Positions 6,001-11,067 of a DNA stretch of 16,582 nucleotides are shown here, one piece after another. This DNA comes from Caryophanales bacterium UBA7476. Its GTDB lineage: Bacteria; Bacillota_I; Bacilli_A; RF39; UBA660. Under the pieces are notes generated by a model that saw nothing but the letters and a program-made list of their open reading frames with translations, was not told where the DNA came from and did no database searches. The stretch is from positions 1 through 16,582 of the forward strand of contig DLOU01000024.1 in the NCBI GenBank assembly GCA_002477275.1. Direction: 5' to 3'. Every line of letters starts with the position of its first letter. The first letter of the stretch is position 1. The position numbers were made by a program, and so were the translations under genes.

Positions 6001-8990
6001 ATGGAGGTTATTCAACTGGCAAAGTATTCCTTAAAGAAGGAGACGTACTATATATAAATGTAGGTGGTCAAGGTAAAGATAGTAATGGAGCCGAAGGTGG
6101 ATCTGGAGGCTATAATGGCGGAGGATCCGGAGGAAATGCATATGGTACTTGGACAGGTGGATCCGGAGGTGGAGGAGCAACATCAATTGCTTTAGTCTCT
6201 GGAACTCTATCAGAACTTGAACAATATAAAGGAAATCTTTCTGATGATGAAACTTATTATATTTCTGAAAAAATATTAATTGTTTCAGGAGGAGGAGCTG
6301 GCTCAAGTGGAGGATCTGGATGGGCTAGTGAAGAAGATAAAGGTGGATCCGGAGGAGGATTCAACGGTGGAAATCCAGTATCGACACTTACAAGTGAATT
6401 AAATTATAAAGCAACACAAACTTCGGGATATAGTTTTGGTTTAGGTCAATCTGCTCCAAATAGAACCTCATATGGTGATTGGGGTGCTGAAGGAAACGGA
6501 GGTGGCGGAGGCGGCTTCTATGGAGGTTTAGCAAGTACTGCAATGGGATCTAAAACTAATCTTGGAGGTGGTGGAGGTTCTGGCTATATAGCTAGTTCTT
6601 CCCTTATTGATAAACATATGGTTTGTTATGACTGTGATACATCAAATGTTGAAGCAACATTAACATTAACTAATGAAAATGTTAGTGAAAATCCACTGAT
6701 TGATACATCTAAAATTGGTGATGGATATGCTAAAATAACATTAATTGAGGATTTGGAAAAAGAATTTGATTATACAGGAGGACCTCAAACGTTTGTAGCG
6801 CCAATGTCTGGAGTTTATAATGTTCAGGCATGGGGAGCACAAGGTGGAGGAAGTTTATGTGATGGAAATAAATGTGTAGATGGAGGATTAGGTGCCTATA
6901 CATCTGGTAATATATATTTACCAGCAGGAACAAAGTTATATATCTATGTTGGAGGAAAAGGAGCTGATGCTGTTGTACATCAAAATTCTTTAGGTGGATA
7001 TAATGGTGGAGGTCTTGGTACTTGGGATAATAATGATGATGAATCTTCCGGAGGTGGTGGAGGAGCTACCGATGTTAGATTAGTTGGTTCTTTATGGAAT
7101 GATTCTTCTTCTCTTGCTTCTCGTTTAATTGTTGCTGGAGGTGGAGGCGGAGCATCATATAATTATGTCTCTGGATATGCCGGAGGTTTATCAGGATTCT
7201 CTAATTTTTCTGAATCTCCACCTGGTACTCAAACTTCTGGATATCAATTTGGTATTGGAAAAGACGGTTCAGGTGTTGGTGACAGCGATGGAGTTGCTGG
7301 AGGTGGCGGTGGCTACTACGGAGGTAATTCTTCTAACATTGGTTACAAAACTTCTGGAGCTGGTGGATCAAGCTTTATATCTGGTCATACTGGTTCTGTT
7401 GCAATAAAATCTGCTTCTGATACTTCACCAAGACTTGATTCTAATAATAATACGTGTGCAAATGGAACAACTGATTTAATTTGCTCAAATCATTATTCTG
7501 GATATGTATTTAAGGATACTATTATGATTGACGGTGCTGGTTATAATTGGACAACAGAAAAAGGAGAATATGTTGGTCAAATTCAACCAGATGGAACAAC
7601 AACAACCGGTCACACAGGAAATGGATATGCAAAAATAAAGTTAATCGAAAAAGTCAATGTAAGTGAATTCGACTATACTGGTGCTGAACAAACCTTTACT
7701 GCTCCAGTCTCAGGTTACTATAAACTTGAGACTTGGGGAGCACAAGGTGGAAATTCAGAAAATAGTTATGCTGAAAATATTGGTGGATATGGTAGTTATT
7801 CAACCGGAACAGTTCTACTTAAAAAAGGAGAAACATTATATGTAAATGTCGGTTCTACTGCTGAAAAAGTAACAACTCAGACTGGGTCATCTGGTGGTTA
7901 TAATGGTGGTGGAACTGGTGGTAATGCTACTACTGATACTACCTACGCTTCTAGAGAATACCTTGGAGGAGGTGGCGGAGGAGGAGCAACTCATATTGCT
8001 ACTAAATCCGGACTTCTTTCAACTCTTGAAAGCTCAAAAAAATCAATTCTAATTGTTTCTGGTGGCGGAGGAGGAGCTACAAGTCATTGGAATCAAGGAA
8101 TGAATGGTGGAAATGCCGGTGGTTTTACTGCTAATGCTGGTATAAATTGTTTAACTAATTCATCAAGTGATAAATGTGCAAATTTCACTTCAGATAACTC
8201 AGGCGGAACACAGACAACTGGCTATAGTTTTGGTTTAGGTCAAAATGGATTAGAAAATGCTGATAATAGTGATTGGAGTCAATCTGGCCGTGGTGGAGGC
8301 GGAGGAGGCTACTATGGTGGTTATGCTTCTCAAACTCAAACTAGAGGTGCTGCTGCTGGTGGAGGAGGATCTGGTTATATTGCAAATTCAAGACTTTTTA
8401 ATAAGCATATGGTTTGCTATAATTGTACGACTTCTTCCGATAATGATACAAAAACTATTAGTAATACAAATGTTAGTGAAACTCCAACAACTGATTATTC
8501 AAAAGCTGGTAACGGATTTGCTAGAATAACATTAATAAGCGAGGGTGATACTTCTAATCATGTTTATTATTCTAATGGTACTCTTTACGAAAATCTTTAT
8601 ACATCAAATACGTGGCAGAATGATGAAACAGAATTTTTAGATGATTCTATCTACTTAAAATCAGGTGGATATTATACTGTTTATTCTGATGTAGTTGATT
8701 TATCTCAATATAATACTGTTATAGTTAGAAAAACAGATTTTGTAGGTTCAAGAACTGGATTTCTTGAATATCCTAATCAGGTAAATAGTGCTGGTGCTCA
8801 ACTCATACCAACATGGACTAATATTGATAATACTGATATTTATTTAGGAGATATAAGCACTCAAACAAGAAATGATTTAAAATTTTATATAGATGCATGG
8901 GGTGGAGATAATTCAGGATATGTATACTATATTTCCTTTAATACTAAAACAGTAGATGAGATTAAATCAGATTATAGCTTTATAAAGTAA
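1..8990 (+). CDS. Giant repetitive surface protein (beta-helix repeats plus three glycine-rich domains), 5'-partial
   Basis: The frame is open from base 3 and ends at TAA 8988-8990, giving 2,995 visible residues (residue n is coded at base 3n). No start or signal peptide is visible, so the gene begins upstream. Domains in order: beta-helix rungs rich in T-I-N-G-G-T-F-type motifs (1-423); three related beta-helix blocks (424-882, 883-1322, 1323-1832); a bridging segment (1833-1966); three Gly_rich domains (1967-2253, 2254-2554, 2555-2846); and a C-terminal domain (2847-2995). Low-complexity Asn/Thr/Ser/Gly rungs of about 20-25 residues are typical of right-handed parallel beta-helices in bacterial adhesins. 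No LPXTG sorting motif, positively charged tail or C-terminal membrane helix is present, so anchoring must be N-terminal or non-covalent, or the protein is released. Adhesin or surface stalk is inferred; an enzymatic role is not excluded. The gene is followed by a strong terminator and looks like the last gene of its unit. Confidence 0.9.
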   Translation, partial: SGDITINKSTLTAVNGYALNNKTAGEITLDSETVLTSSNYAINNIATEEVTITGGTIVGVQNTGSTLKLDGNTISNASGKYGILNSSGNLTLDNVNVTANTQAINNNGGTLTVNSGEYTTSNNNTIYNNNGTLNIVDGNIKSTATGAHTVYSNGGTVNVSGGYLETVTSSSYFYAALTLNGSTATISGGEFHASNTYGYGVRLTSSANITVTGGKFTSDKSIAFDVNGSTATIEDGTFNSGSGIVLWSNSNVTINGGTYHSNSSYALCPNSGTFTINGGDISSTSSYGVYQENGTLNINGGTITSTSGNAVRVNGTTNINSNPVIKGGNYGVLESSGTLTLGSDDTTVSKEKPEIIGGTYGIYKSAGTLNFYDGILLGQTTGLYGNPTNIPRRYQVITGEKGIVDDETLETTVYKSVYLDVRSDFVQVGEKTFNDLQDAIDEIESTGTMTLIGDAYITDAATIPNGKTILWDLNNHSLTLTKTITNSGVLTIDDNSSEKGGALTNPSSIMFDSPGEITINKGIYDVKNHFIHSINGKIVLNDGTISSEKNVSTIYNSNGTVEFNGGQINPSGSNGYNALKLVSNAKATINNITITGTGTSYGFVVEKSSLNINNANVTTTSNRVINATSSSTVTIKNGSFSSTNGNAVYISGGTLIIEKGSFTSLNNEVIETHNATVTIDDGTYSSDAENPLYSVGGTITINGGVYRTNTATGFIIESNANVTINNADLETKSTSHAAITNTSGTLTINSGTFVSNKYGLNNSSTVTVNGGTFTGKTYGLINEGTANINTGSFTSNKYGIYQNGGTLTLGTNDETVKTDYPLGVGEEYGLYINSGTVSVYDGLFKGKTRGYNGGTISSMPDRYTILEGVDGEYKTAYLGVQENFVKVGEQEFNSLQDAIDAIGTTGTMTLIDNATTTMGATIPQEKTILFDLNGKSLNITKTITNDGSLTIDDGSTLKEGTISNNTSTILLQNNNSLTVNSGIYNSNKNAFSTSGGNFIFNDGTINGTGSNSLILANNNSTVTINDGTINSSSYSAVRIYGGSTGTINDITITATSSSYGVKVDTSANVTIKNGTYSTENSNVVYVDAATLNIENGTYSSTNSNVINASGGTINIEKGSFNSPSEEVIQTSSSTITIDDGTFTSTSENPLYLLGTTAILNGGTYRTNTATGFIFENNSNVTINDADLETQSTNWAAIVNTSGTLTINGGTFTSPVYGLNNQSTSIVYGGTFIGGSYGIYQNSGTLTLGVKDQNISKTIPNVKGETYGLYIRSGTVNFYDGILKGKTKGYYGNIANVENDSFINEEDEVIDSITYKVAYLIGQTEIIQNDATKEKFTSIQTAMNEAVSGEKLILLDNVSVYYTITVPDKELILDMSGYNITTNKAITNNGNLSIINSDSNKNSEIKATSSITLITNNNDLNINGIKLTSNNSNYVINNSSNGNLELNDVIINSVNGVINYNEAVISRSTITGTCGIRNESINSKLELNNSTITTSNWSLYNYNGLLSIDGGSYSSTGSYVIYMTGSNSKPSSITGNATINRTGGNALEIYNTSNLNIDNTTITGNVFNNSSTLKFDTVNYTGRIDNRGTTTIDSSTISYTDSNSSNVEAIYNTGTINLDGSTLTFTRTTNSNNNFTGLNNNSGTVTMNNTNLNVSISNTSYGNLFGIINNGTFNYKKGTINVGASNINYGIYNVSSTSTLSPTSISLGTATNSYGIYNSGGTTILKKGNVLVEDSVTSYGVYQNAGTVTIGTYDGSGIAAADVSITDPEIRAVGTTTGIGYKKVDGTFNYYDGRIVGSTSAKPEAPSAIEPNYAVVNYTENDTSYPYCILECLTPDDGTIDYDWRVNVDDTNAVYTKTITTDNLVWKDQDGNTYSEPAEGRYAEYRVSIFQKEISENFMYMVEASLADGTPITVTQDNSTGLFTISDTRYEKDIITFTSGSITDYSSINRTINLKVTTTTNIPDSDEYSFEGKEEVFIVPKTGIYLLETWGAQGGGEISGYGGYSTGKVFLKEGDVLYINVGGQGKDSNGAEGGSGGYNGGGSGGNAYGTWTGGSGGGGATSIALVSGTLSELEQYKGNLSDDETYYISEKILIVSGGGAGSSGGSGWASEEDKGGSGGGFNGGNPVSTLTSELNYKATQTSGYSFGLGQSAPNRTSYGDWGAEGNGGGGGGFYGGLASTAMGSKTNLGGGGGSGYIASSSLIDKHMVCYDCDTSNVEATLTLTNENVSENPLIDTSKIGDGYAKITLIEDLEKEFDYTGGPQTFVAPMSGVYNVQAWGAQGGGSLCDGNKCVDGGLGAYTSGNIYLPAGTKLYIYVGGKGADAVVHQNSLGGYNGGGLGTWDNNDDESSGGGGGATDVRLVGSLWNDSSSLASRLIVAGGGGGASYNYVSGYAGGLSGFSNFSESPPGTQTSGYQFGIGKDGSGVGDSDGVAGGGGGYYGGNSSNIGYKTSGAGGSSFISGHTGSVAIKSASDTSPRLDSNNNTCANGTTDLICSNHYSGYVFKDTIMIDGAGYNWTTEKGEYVGQIQPDGTTTTGHTGNGYAKIKLIEKVNVSEFDYTGAEQTFTAPVSGYYKLETWGAQGGNSENSYAENIGGYGSYSTGTVLLKKGETLYVNVGSTAEKVTTQTGSSGGYNGGGTGGNATTDTTYASREYLGGGGGGGATHIATKSGLLSTLESSKKSILIVSGGGGGATSHWNQGMNGGNAGGFTANAGINCLTNSSSDKCANFTSDNSGGTQTTGYSFGLGQNGLENADNSDWSQSGRGGGGGGYYGGYASQTQTRGAAAGGGGSGYIANSRLFNKHMVCYNCTTSSDNDTKTISNTNVSETPTTDYSKAGNGFARITLISEGDTSNHVYYSNGTLYENLYTSNTWQNDETEFLDDSIYLKSGGYYTVYSDVVDLSQYNTVIVRKTDFVGSRTGFLEYPNQVNSAGAQLIPTWTNIDNTDIYLGDISTQTRNDLKFYIDAWGGDNSGYVYYISFNTKTVDEIKSDYSFIK
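3..1271 (+). repeat. Beta-helix rungs ending in the tail of an earlier block
   Basis: Residues 1-423 of the giant protein. Short rungs repeat with a core such as V-T-I-N-G-G-T-(F/Y) followed by a Ser/Thr/Asn turn. From base 990 the segment matches the closing module of the later blocks: Y-G, then G-T-L-T-L-G, a charged turn, Y-G-I-Y, G-T-L-N-F-Y-D-G and G-x-T-x-G. This indicates that at least one more block starts left of the window. Thr and Ile codons here are overwhelmingly ACA and ATA, unlike later parts of the gene. Confidence 0.7.
1272..2648 (+). repeat. Beta-helix block repeat 1 (459 residues)
   Basis: Residues 424-882. It opens with a motif of the form D-F-V-x-V-G-E-x-x-F-x-x-L-Q-D-A-I-D, then T-G-T-M-T-L-I and T-I-P-x-x-K-T-I-L-x-D-L-N. 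It continues through about 15 Asn/Thr-rich rungs and closes with the module starting at base 2394. The opening motif resembles one that precedes beta-helix segments in many large Firmicute surface proteins (a recollection, not a search). The best match is block 2: the Y-R-T-N-T-A-T-G-F motif lies 837 bases into this block and 834 bases into the next. Confidence 0.75.
2649..3968 (+). repeat. Beta-helix block repeat 2 (440 residues)
   Basis: Residues 883-1322. It begins N-F-V-K-V-G-E-Q-E-F and contains the same opening, middle and closing motifs as block 1 in the same order. The closing module begins at base 3708. The sequence around 3483-3720 aligns with 2109-2400 of block 1 at clearly high protein similarity, but with many third-position differences, so the duplication is not recent. 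Confidence 0.75.
3969..5498 (+). repeat. Beta-helix block repeat 3 (510 residues, most diverged)
   Basis: Residues 1323-1832. The opening is recognisable but diverged (K-F-T-S-I-Q-T-A-M-N-E-A, then L-I-L-L-D-N). The rungs are longer, richer in Asn and Ser and more irregular. The closing module starts at base 5214 with Y-G-V-Y-Q-N-A-G-T-V-T-I-G and ends near a C-x3-C pair (bases 5481 and 5493). As the last block it makes the junction with the bridging region, which may explain its extra length. Confidence 0.65.
5499..5900 (+). other. Bridging region between beta-helix and glycine-rich part
   Basis: Residues 1833-1966 of the giant protein. The segment lacks the rung pattern and is richer in charged and aromatic residues, with apparent alternating beta-strand stretches ending in I-N-L-K-V-T-T-T-T-N. 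It could be one or two Ig-like beta-sandwich domains linking stalk and head. No family was recognised with confidence. Confidence 0.45.
5901..6761 (+). repeat. Glycine-rich (Gly_rich, ALK-like) domain 1
   Basis: Residues 1967-2253. The domain starts Y-S-F-E-G and has the signature Y-L-L-E-T-W-G-A-Q-G-G-G, then L-Y-I-N-V-G-G-Q-G, G-G-Y-N-G-G-G, G-G-G-G-A-T, L-I-V-S-G-G-G, G-G-G-F-Y-G-G, G-S-G-Y-I-A and finally G-Y-A-K-I-T-L-I. This order matches the bacterial Gly_rich family (Pfam-type Gly_rich, also in the ALK/LTK ectodomain, where glycine strands pack as polyglycine-II helices). A C-x-x-C motif (residues 2208 and 2211) follows H-M-V. Confidence 0.85.
6762..7664 (+). repeat. Glycine-rich (Gly_rich, ALK-like) domain 2
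   Basis: Residues 2254-2554. It begins E-F-D-Y-T-G and has W-G-A-Q-G-G-G, L-Y-I-Y-V-G-G-K-G, G-G-Y-N-G-G-G, G-G-G-G-G-A-T, L-I-V-A-G-G-G and G-Y-A-K-I-K-L-I, as in domains 1 and 3. It differs by a C-x4-C pair (2286, 2291), a C-x8-C pair (2485, 2494) and an I-D-G-A-G-Y-N-W segment (2509-2516). The last of these takes the place of the H-M-V-C-Y-x-C motif of its neighbours. Confidence 0.85.
7665..8540 (+). repeat. Glycine-rich (Gly_rich, ALK-like) domain 3
   Basis: Residues 2555-2846. It begins E-F-D-Y-T-G like domain 2 and carries Y-K-L-E-T-W-G-A-Q-G-G, G-G-G-G-A-T-H-I-A, L-I-V-S-G-G-G-G-G and G-G-G-G-G-Y-Y-G-G, closing with G-F-A-R-I-T-L-I. The C-x-x-C after H-M-V (2805, 2808) matches domain 1. 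A C-x8-C pair (2716, 2725) matches the spacing of a pair in domain 2, although it lies earlier in the domain. Confidence 0.85.
8541..8987 (+). other. C-terminal domain of the giant protein (149 residues, unassigned)
   Basis: Residues 2847-2995. It is non-repetitive and rich in Tyr, Asp, Asn and aromatic residues, with predicted alternating strands (for example Y-N-T-V-I-V-R-K and Y-V-Y-Y-I-S-F-N). The pattern resembles a jelly-roll carbohydrate-binding-like module, but I cannot assign a family. It ends in S-F-I-K with no hydrophobic anchor or sorting motif. Confidence 0.5.
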
Positions 8991-8992
8991 TT

Positions 8993-9024
8993 AAGAATCA
9001 AGTTTAACTTGGTTCTTTTCTTTT
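8993..9024 (+). terminator. Rho-independent terminator of the giant gene
   Basis: The stem AAGAATCAAG (8993-9002) pairs with CTTGGTTCTT (9008-9017), ten base pairs including one G-T wobble. The loop is five bases and a T-rich tract (9018-9024) follows. It lies three bases past the stop codon. Confidence 0.85.
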
Positions 9025-9101
9025 GCATTTTAATTATGTGAAAAAATGATTGAAATACACATATTTGTGTGATATAAGTTAATTGGGTGGTTCAATAAAT
9101 A

Positions 9102-9131
9102 TTGATTAATAAAACATTTGACTGTTATAAA
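9102..9131 (+). promoter_or_regulatory. Probable promoter of the PlsC-like gene
   Basis: TTGATT (9102-9107) as -35 is followed after 18 bases by TATAAA (9126-9131) as -10. The -10 is preceded by TG at 9123-9124, giving an extended -10. The predicted RNA start near 9138 leaves a leader of about 50 bases. The rest of 9025-9188 is AT-rich and holds only a small dyad, ACACA/TGTGT (9057-9070), of unknown meaning. Confidence 0.5.
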
Positions 9132-9188
9132 TTGGACTAAAAATAAAAGAAAGGTAAATTATAAAAAAAATTATTGTGGTAATTAATT

Positions 9189-10001
9189 ATGTCAAATAGT
9201 TTTTTGTATCAAACTACAAGAGTATTTGGTACTTCTATATTTAAAAATAAATTTAATCCTAATATAATTAATAAAGGTAATATACCTTCTGAAGGTCCAC
9301 TTATATTATGTGGAAATCATATGAATGCGCTTGATTCTTTTGTTGTTATTTCATCTACAAAAAGAACAGTACATTTTCTCTTGGATAGAGATTCATATGA
9401 TGAAAATTCTAAATCACTTTTAAAAATGATGGGTATGGCTTTAACTGAAGATGTTGATGTAGATAAAGCGATGATTAAATACTTAATTGAAGGTGGTTGT
9501 ATTGGTTTTTTCCCTGAAGAAGAAAGAAATATATTAACAGATTCGAAACTAATGAATTTATATCAACTAAAACAGAGTAATATTCCATTTGAGGAGTTTA
9601 AATCACTTTTTGATAAAAATACTCTTCTTTCACAGGTTAAGTATTTAGAAAAACTATATAATGAGGGAATTATTAATATTGGAGAATTAAAACTAGGTAT
9701 TTTGCATGCTAAATCTACTTTATTAGAACTTGTTGAAAAAGAAGTTATTTCTAAAGAAGATTATGATGATTCATTAATACTTCCTTTTAGTACAAAAGCT
9801 GTGAAAATTGCTAAACAAACAGGAGCATTTGTTGTACCATTTGCAGTTAATGGTGATTATGCTAAACTAAGTGATAATCTTGTTATTAGATTTGGTAAAG
9901 GATTTATTGTTAAACCAAATGATGATATAGAAGAAGTTAATAATTTTTTAAGAGATAATGTTAAAAAAATGGTTAAAGAGAATACCAGAATTAAATTTTA
10001 G
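9189..10001 (+). CDS. PlsC-like lysophospholipid/glycerol-3-phosphate acyltransferase with internal insertion
   Basis: 270 residues. The LPLAT/PlsC family transfers an acyl chain to lysophosphatidic acid or a related acceptor at the cytoplasmic membrane face, making phosphatidic acid. The catalytic H-x4-D motif is visible as N-H-M-N-A-L-D (His44, Asp49). The second motif is F-P-E-E-E-R-N (108-114), a variant of the usual F-P-E-G-T-R-S with Glu for Gly-Thr. The third is V-P-F-A-V-N-G-D-Y (216-224). Between the second and third motifs about 80 extra residues (roughly 115-197) form charged helices with two SHOCT-like hairpins. No membrane helix is obvious. ATG 9189 is the first start after an in-frame TAA at 9180; its ribosome site is weak (GTGGT, 9176-9180), while a better AGAAAGG (9149-9154) sits too far upstream. 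The gene is monocistronic. The acceptor specificity cannot be told from sequence alone. Confidence 0.85.
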   Translation: MSNSFLYQTTRVFGTSIFKNKFNPNIINKGNIPSEGPLILCGNHMNALDSFVVISSTKRTVHFLLDRDSYDENSKSLLKMMGMALTEDVDVDKAMIKYLIEGGCIGFFPEEERNILTDSKLMNLYQLKQSNIPFEEFKSLFDKNTLLSQVKYLEKLYNEGIINIGELKLGILHAKSTLLELVEKEVISKEDYDDSLILPFSTKAVKIAKQTGAFVVPFAVNGDYAKLSDNLVIRFGKGFIVKPNDDIEEVNNFLRDNVKKMVKENTRIKF

Positions 10002-10029
10002 ACAAATATTTTATTTGTCTTTTTGTTTT
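10000..10029 (+). terminator. Terminator of the PlsC-like gene, overlapping its stop codon
   Basis: AGACAAATA (10000-10008) pairs perfectly with TATTTGTCT (10012-10020) around a three-base loop, followed by TTTTGTTTT. The stem begins inside the TAG stop codon. Confidence 0.85.
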
Positions 10030-10039
10030 CTATTATTAA

Positions 10040-10048
10040 TGATATAAT
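10040..10048 (+). promoter_or_regulatory. Extended -10 promoter of the membrane sensor gene
   Basis: TGATATAAT is a perfect TGn-TATAAT extended -10. No good -35 lies at standard distance. Transcription would start near 10055, just upstream of the AGGAG at 10059, leaving a leader of about 20 bases. The same 12-base string TGATATAATTAT recurs at the tdk promoter (15967). Confidence 0.6.
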
Positions 10049-10058
10049 TATTTATAAT

Positions 10059-10063
10059 AGGAG
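10059..10063 (+). promoter_or_regulatory. Ribosome binding site deciding the start at 10074
   Basis: AGGAG lies 10 bases before ATG 10074 and only 1 base before ATG 10065, so 10074 is the better start. An in-frame TTG at 10023 would place the promoter inside the gene and can be discarded. Confidence 0.65.
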
Positions 10064-10073
10064 TATGGTTAGT

Positions 10074-10775
10074 ATGGTTGCTAGTAGTATACATTTTCAA
10101 ATATGTAGTTTTTTCTATATGGTTGTTCTATTATTAGTTTATTCTAAAAAAAGAATTCTTACATTTGAAAATAAGATATATATTTATATGATAATATCTA
10201 ATATTATTGGCCTTTTACATGATGTATTTAGTGTTTATACAATTATTAATTTAGATAAATATTATATATTAAATTATGTTATTACTAGATTTAATCTTAT
10301 ATACTTACTTTTCTGGGAAACGTTATTTTGTGTATATACTTTTTCAATATGTATTAGGGAAAAGAGTGAATTATCTGATGTTGAAAAAAAAGAAAAGAGA
10401 ATATTTAAGATTTTCTTAGGAATATTTTTTGTTTTTAGTGCACTTGTACTTATTTTACCTCTTGATTATTATAATAATGGAAGTTATGTTTATTCTTATG
10501 GTCTTGGTGTAACTTTAACATATGTTGTTGGAATTATTTATATAGTTATCTGTGCTTATAAAGTAATTAGTAATATAAAAAATATGGGAAAAATAAAATG
10601 TTTATCACTTTTATCTTATATTATAATTTTTCCAATATTTCTTTTAATTCAGTTGTTTCATCCAGAAATACTTCTTGTCACATCAATACAATCGTTTATT
10701 AATTTTTTACTTTATCTTACCATTCAAAATTTTGATATTGAAGTATTAGATACTCATAAATCATTAAAAAAGTGA
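10074..10775 (+). CDS. Seven-helix membrane sensor-like protein without a kinase domain
   Basis: 233 residues, almost all membrane. Likely helices are at about 8-23, 36-58, 66-93, 110-130, 144-162, 176-195 and 198-217, with a charged cytoplasmic loop (about 95-110). The tail is a short polar stretch (I-Q-N-F-D-I-E-V, then D-T-H-K-S-L-K-K). The overall form, including the T-F-E-N-K-I-Y segment after helix 1 and the T-I-Q-N-F-D-like exit from the last helix, is what I recall from N-terminal sensor regions of histidine kinases in gut Firmicutes, where a HisKA/HATPase region follows. Here the protein simply stops. It could be a stand-alone sensor partner of the phosphorelay protein downstream, or the remnant of a larger kinase. 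Start chosen at ATG 10074 from AGGAG at 10059-10063. No terminator was seen before the next gene, so read-through is possible. Confidence 0.7.
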   Translation: MVASSIHFQICSFFYMVVLLLVYSKKRILTFENKIYIYMIISNIIGLLHDVFSVYTIINLDKYYILNYVITRFNLIYLLFWETLFCVYTFSICIREKSELSDVEKKEKRIFKIFLGIFFVFSALVLILPLDYYNNGSYVYSYGLGVTLTYVVGIIYIVICAYKVISNIKNMGKIKCLSLLSYIIIFPIFLLIQLFHPEILLVTSIQSFINFLLYLTIQNFDIEVLDTHKSLKK

Positions 10776-10815
10776 ATTAAATAAGATTCTAAACAAATAT
10801 CTATAATATAAATGC

Positions 10816-10844
10816 TTGATTAAATTTGAAAAAAAAATTATAAT
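10816..10844 (+). promoter_or_regulatory. Promoter of the small protein / Hpt-receiver pair
   Basis: TTGATT (10816-10821), a 17-base spacer, then TATAAT (10839-10844). This is one of the best sigma-A-type matches in the window. It lies 18 bases before the next start, so the leader is only about 10 bases long. AGAGG (10850-10854) is the ribosome site. Confidence 0.65.
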
Positions 10845-10861
10845 TTAATAGAGGTAATGAT

Positions 10862-11062
10862 ATGGATATATTAGAACTAATTGAAGAAAAAGAAGGAATA
10901 AGAGAGAAAAAAGATGGTAATCAGAAGAAGGTTAATAAAACAAATGAAGTAGAAGATGTTTTTTATAGGAGTTCATTATTTAGATTTAGAAGTTCTGATG
11001 ATTCATTTGAAAGAAGTAATTTGAATAATAATTCTTCAAAAGTTTTTGTAAAGAGAAGGTGA
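10862..11062 (+). CDS. Small charged protein of unknown function
   Basis: 66 residues with no recognised family. The first 30 residues are highly charged (E-E-K-E-G, R-E-K-K) and probably helical. The C-terminal half is Ser/Asn/Arg-rich (Y-R-S-S, F-R-F-R-S-S, ending V-K-R-R) and likely disordered. It has no signal peptide or membrane helix, so it is probably cytoplasmic. It looks real because it has a good promoter, AGAGG seven bases before ATG 10862, and a TGA stop (11060-11062) that lies inside the ribosome site of the next gene. That arrangement suggests translational coupling. A role tied to the Hpt-receiver protein is an inference from position only. Confidence 0.6.
   Translation: MDILELIEEKEGIREKKDGNQKKVNKTNEVEDVFYRSSLFRFRSSDDSFERSNLNNNSSKVFVKRR
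11056..11062 (+). promoter_or_regulatory. Ribosome binding site of the Hpt-receiver gene
   Basis: AAGGTGA sits five bases before ATG 11068 and contains the TGA stop of the small upstream gene. An in-frame GTG at 11059 falls inside this site and is therefore not the likely start. Confidence 0.7.
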
Positions 11063-11067
11063 ATAAA

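Noticed and set aside
7129..8529. Plus-strand open frames at 7129-7407, 7663-7845 and 8257-8529
   Set aside because: They are out-of-frame shadows of the glycine-rich coding sequence, without ribosome sites and with odd composition.
9057..9070. ACACA/TGTGT dyad as a regulator operator
   Set aside because: Only five base pairs in AT-rich DNA and upstream of the predicted -35; too weak to call.
10023..10073. Upstream TTG start (10023) for the membrane sensor gene
   Set aside because: It lies in the T-tract of the preceding terminator and before the -10 element; AGGAG at 10059 points to ATG 10074.
10776..10861. Remnant of a deleted histidine kinase domain between the sensor and the small gene
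   Set aside because: The 86 bases hold a promoter and no fragment resembling H-box, N-box or G-box coding sequence in any frame.
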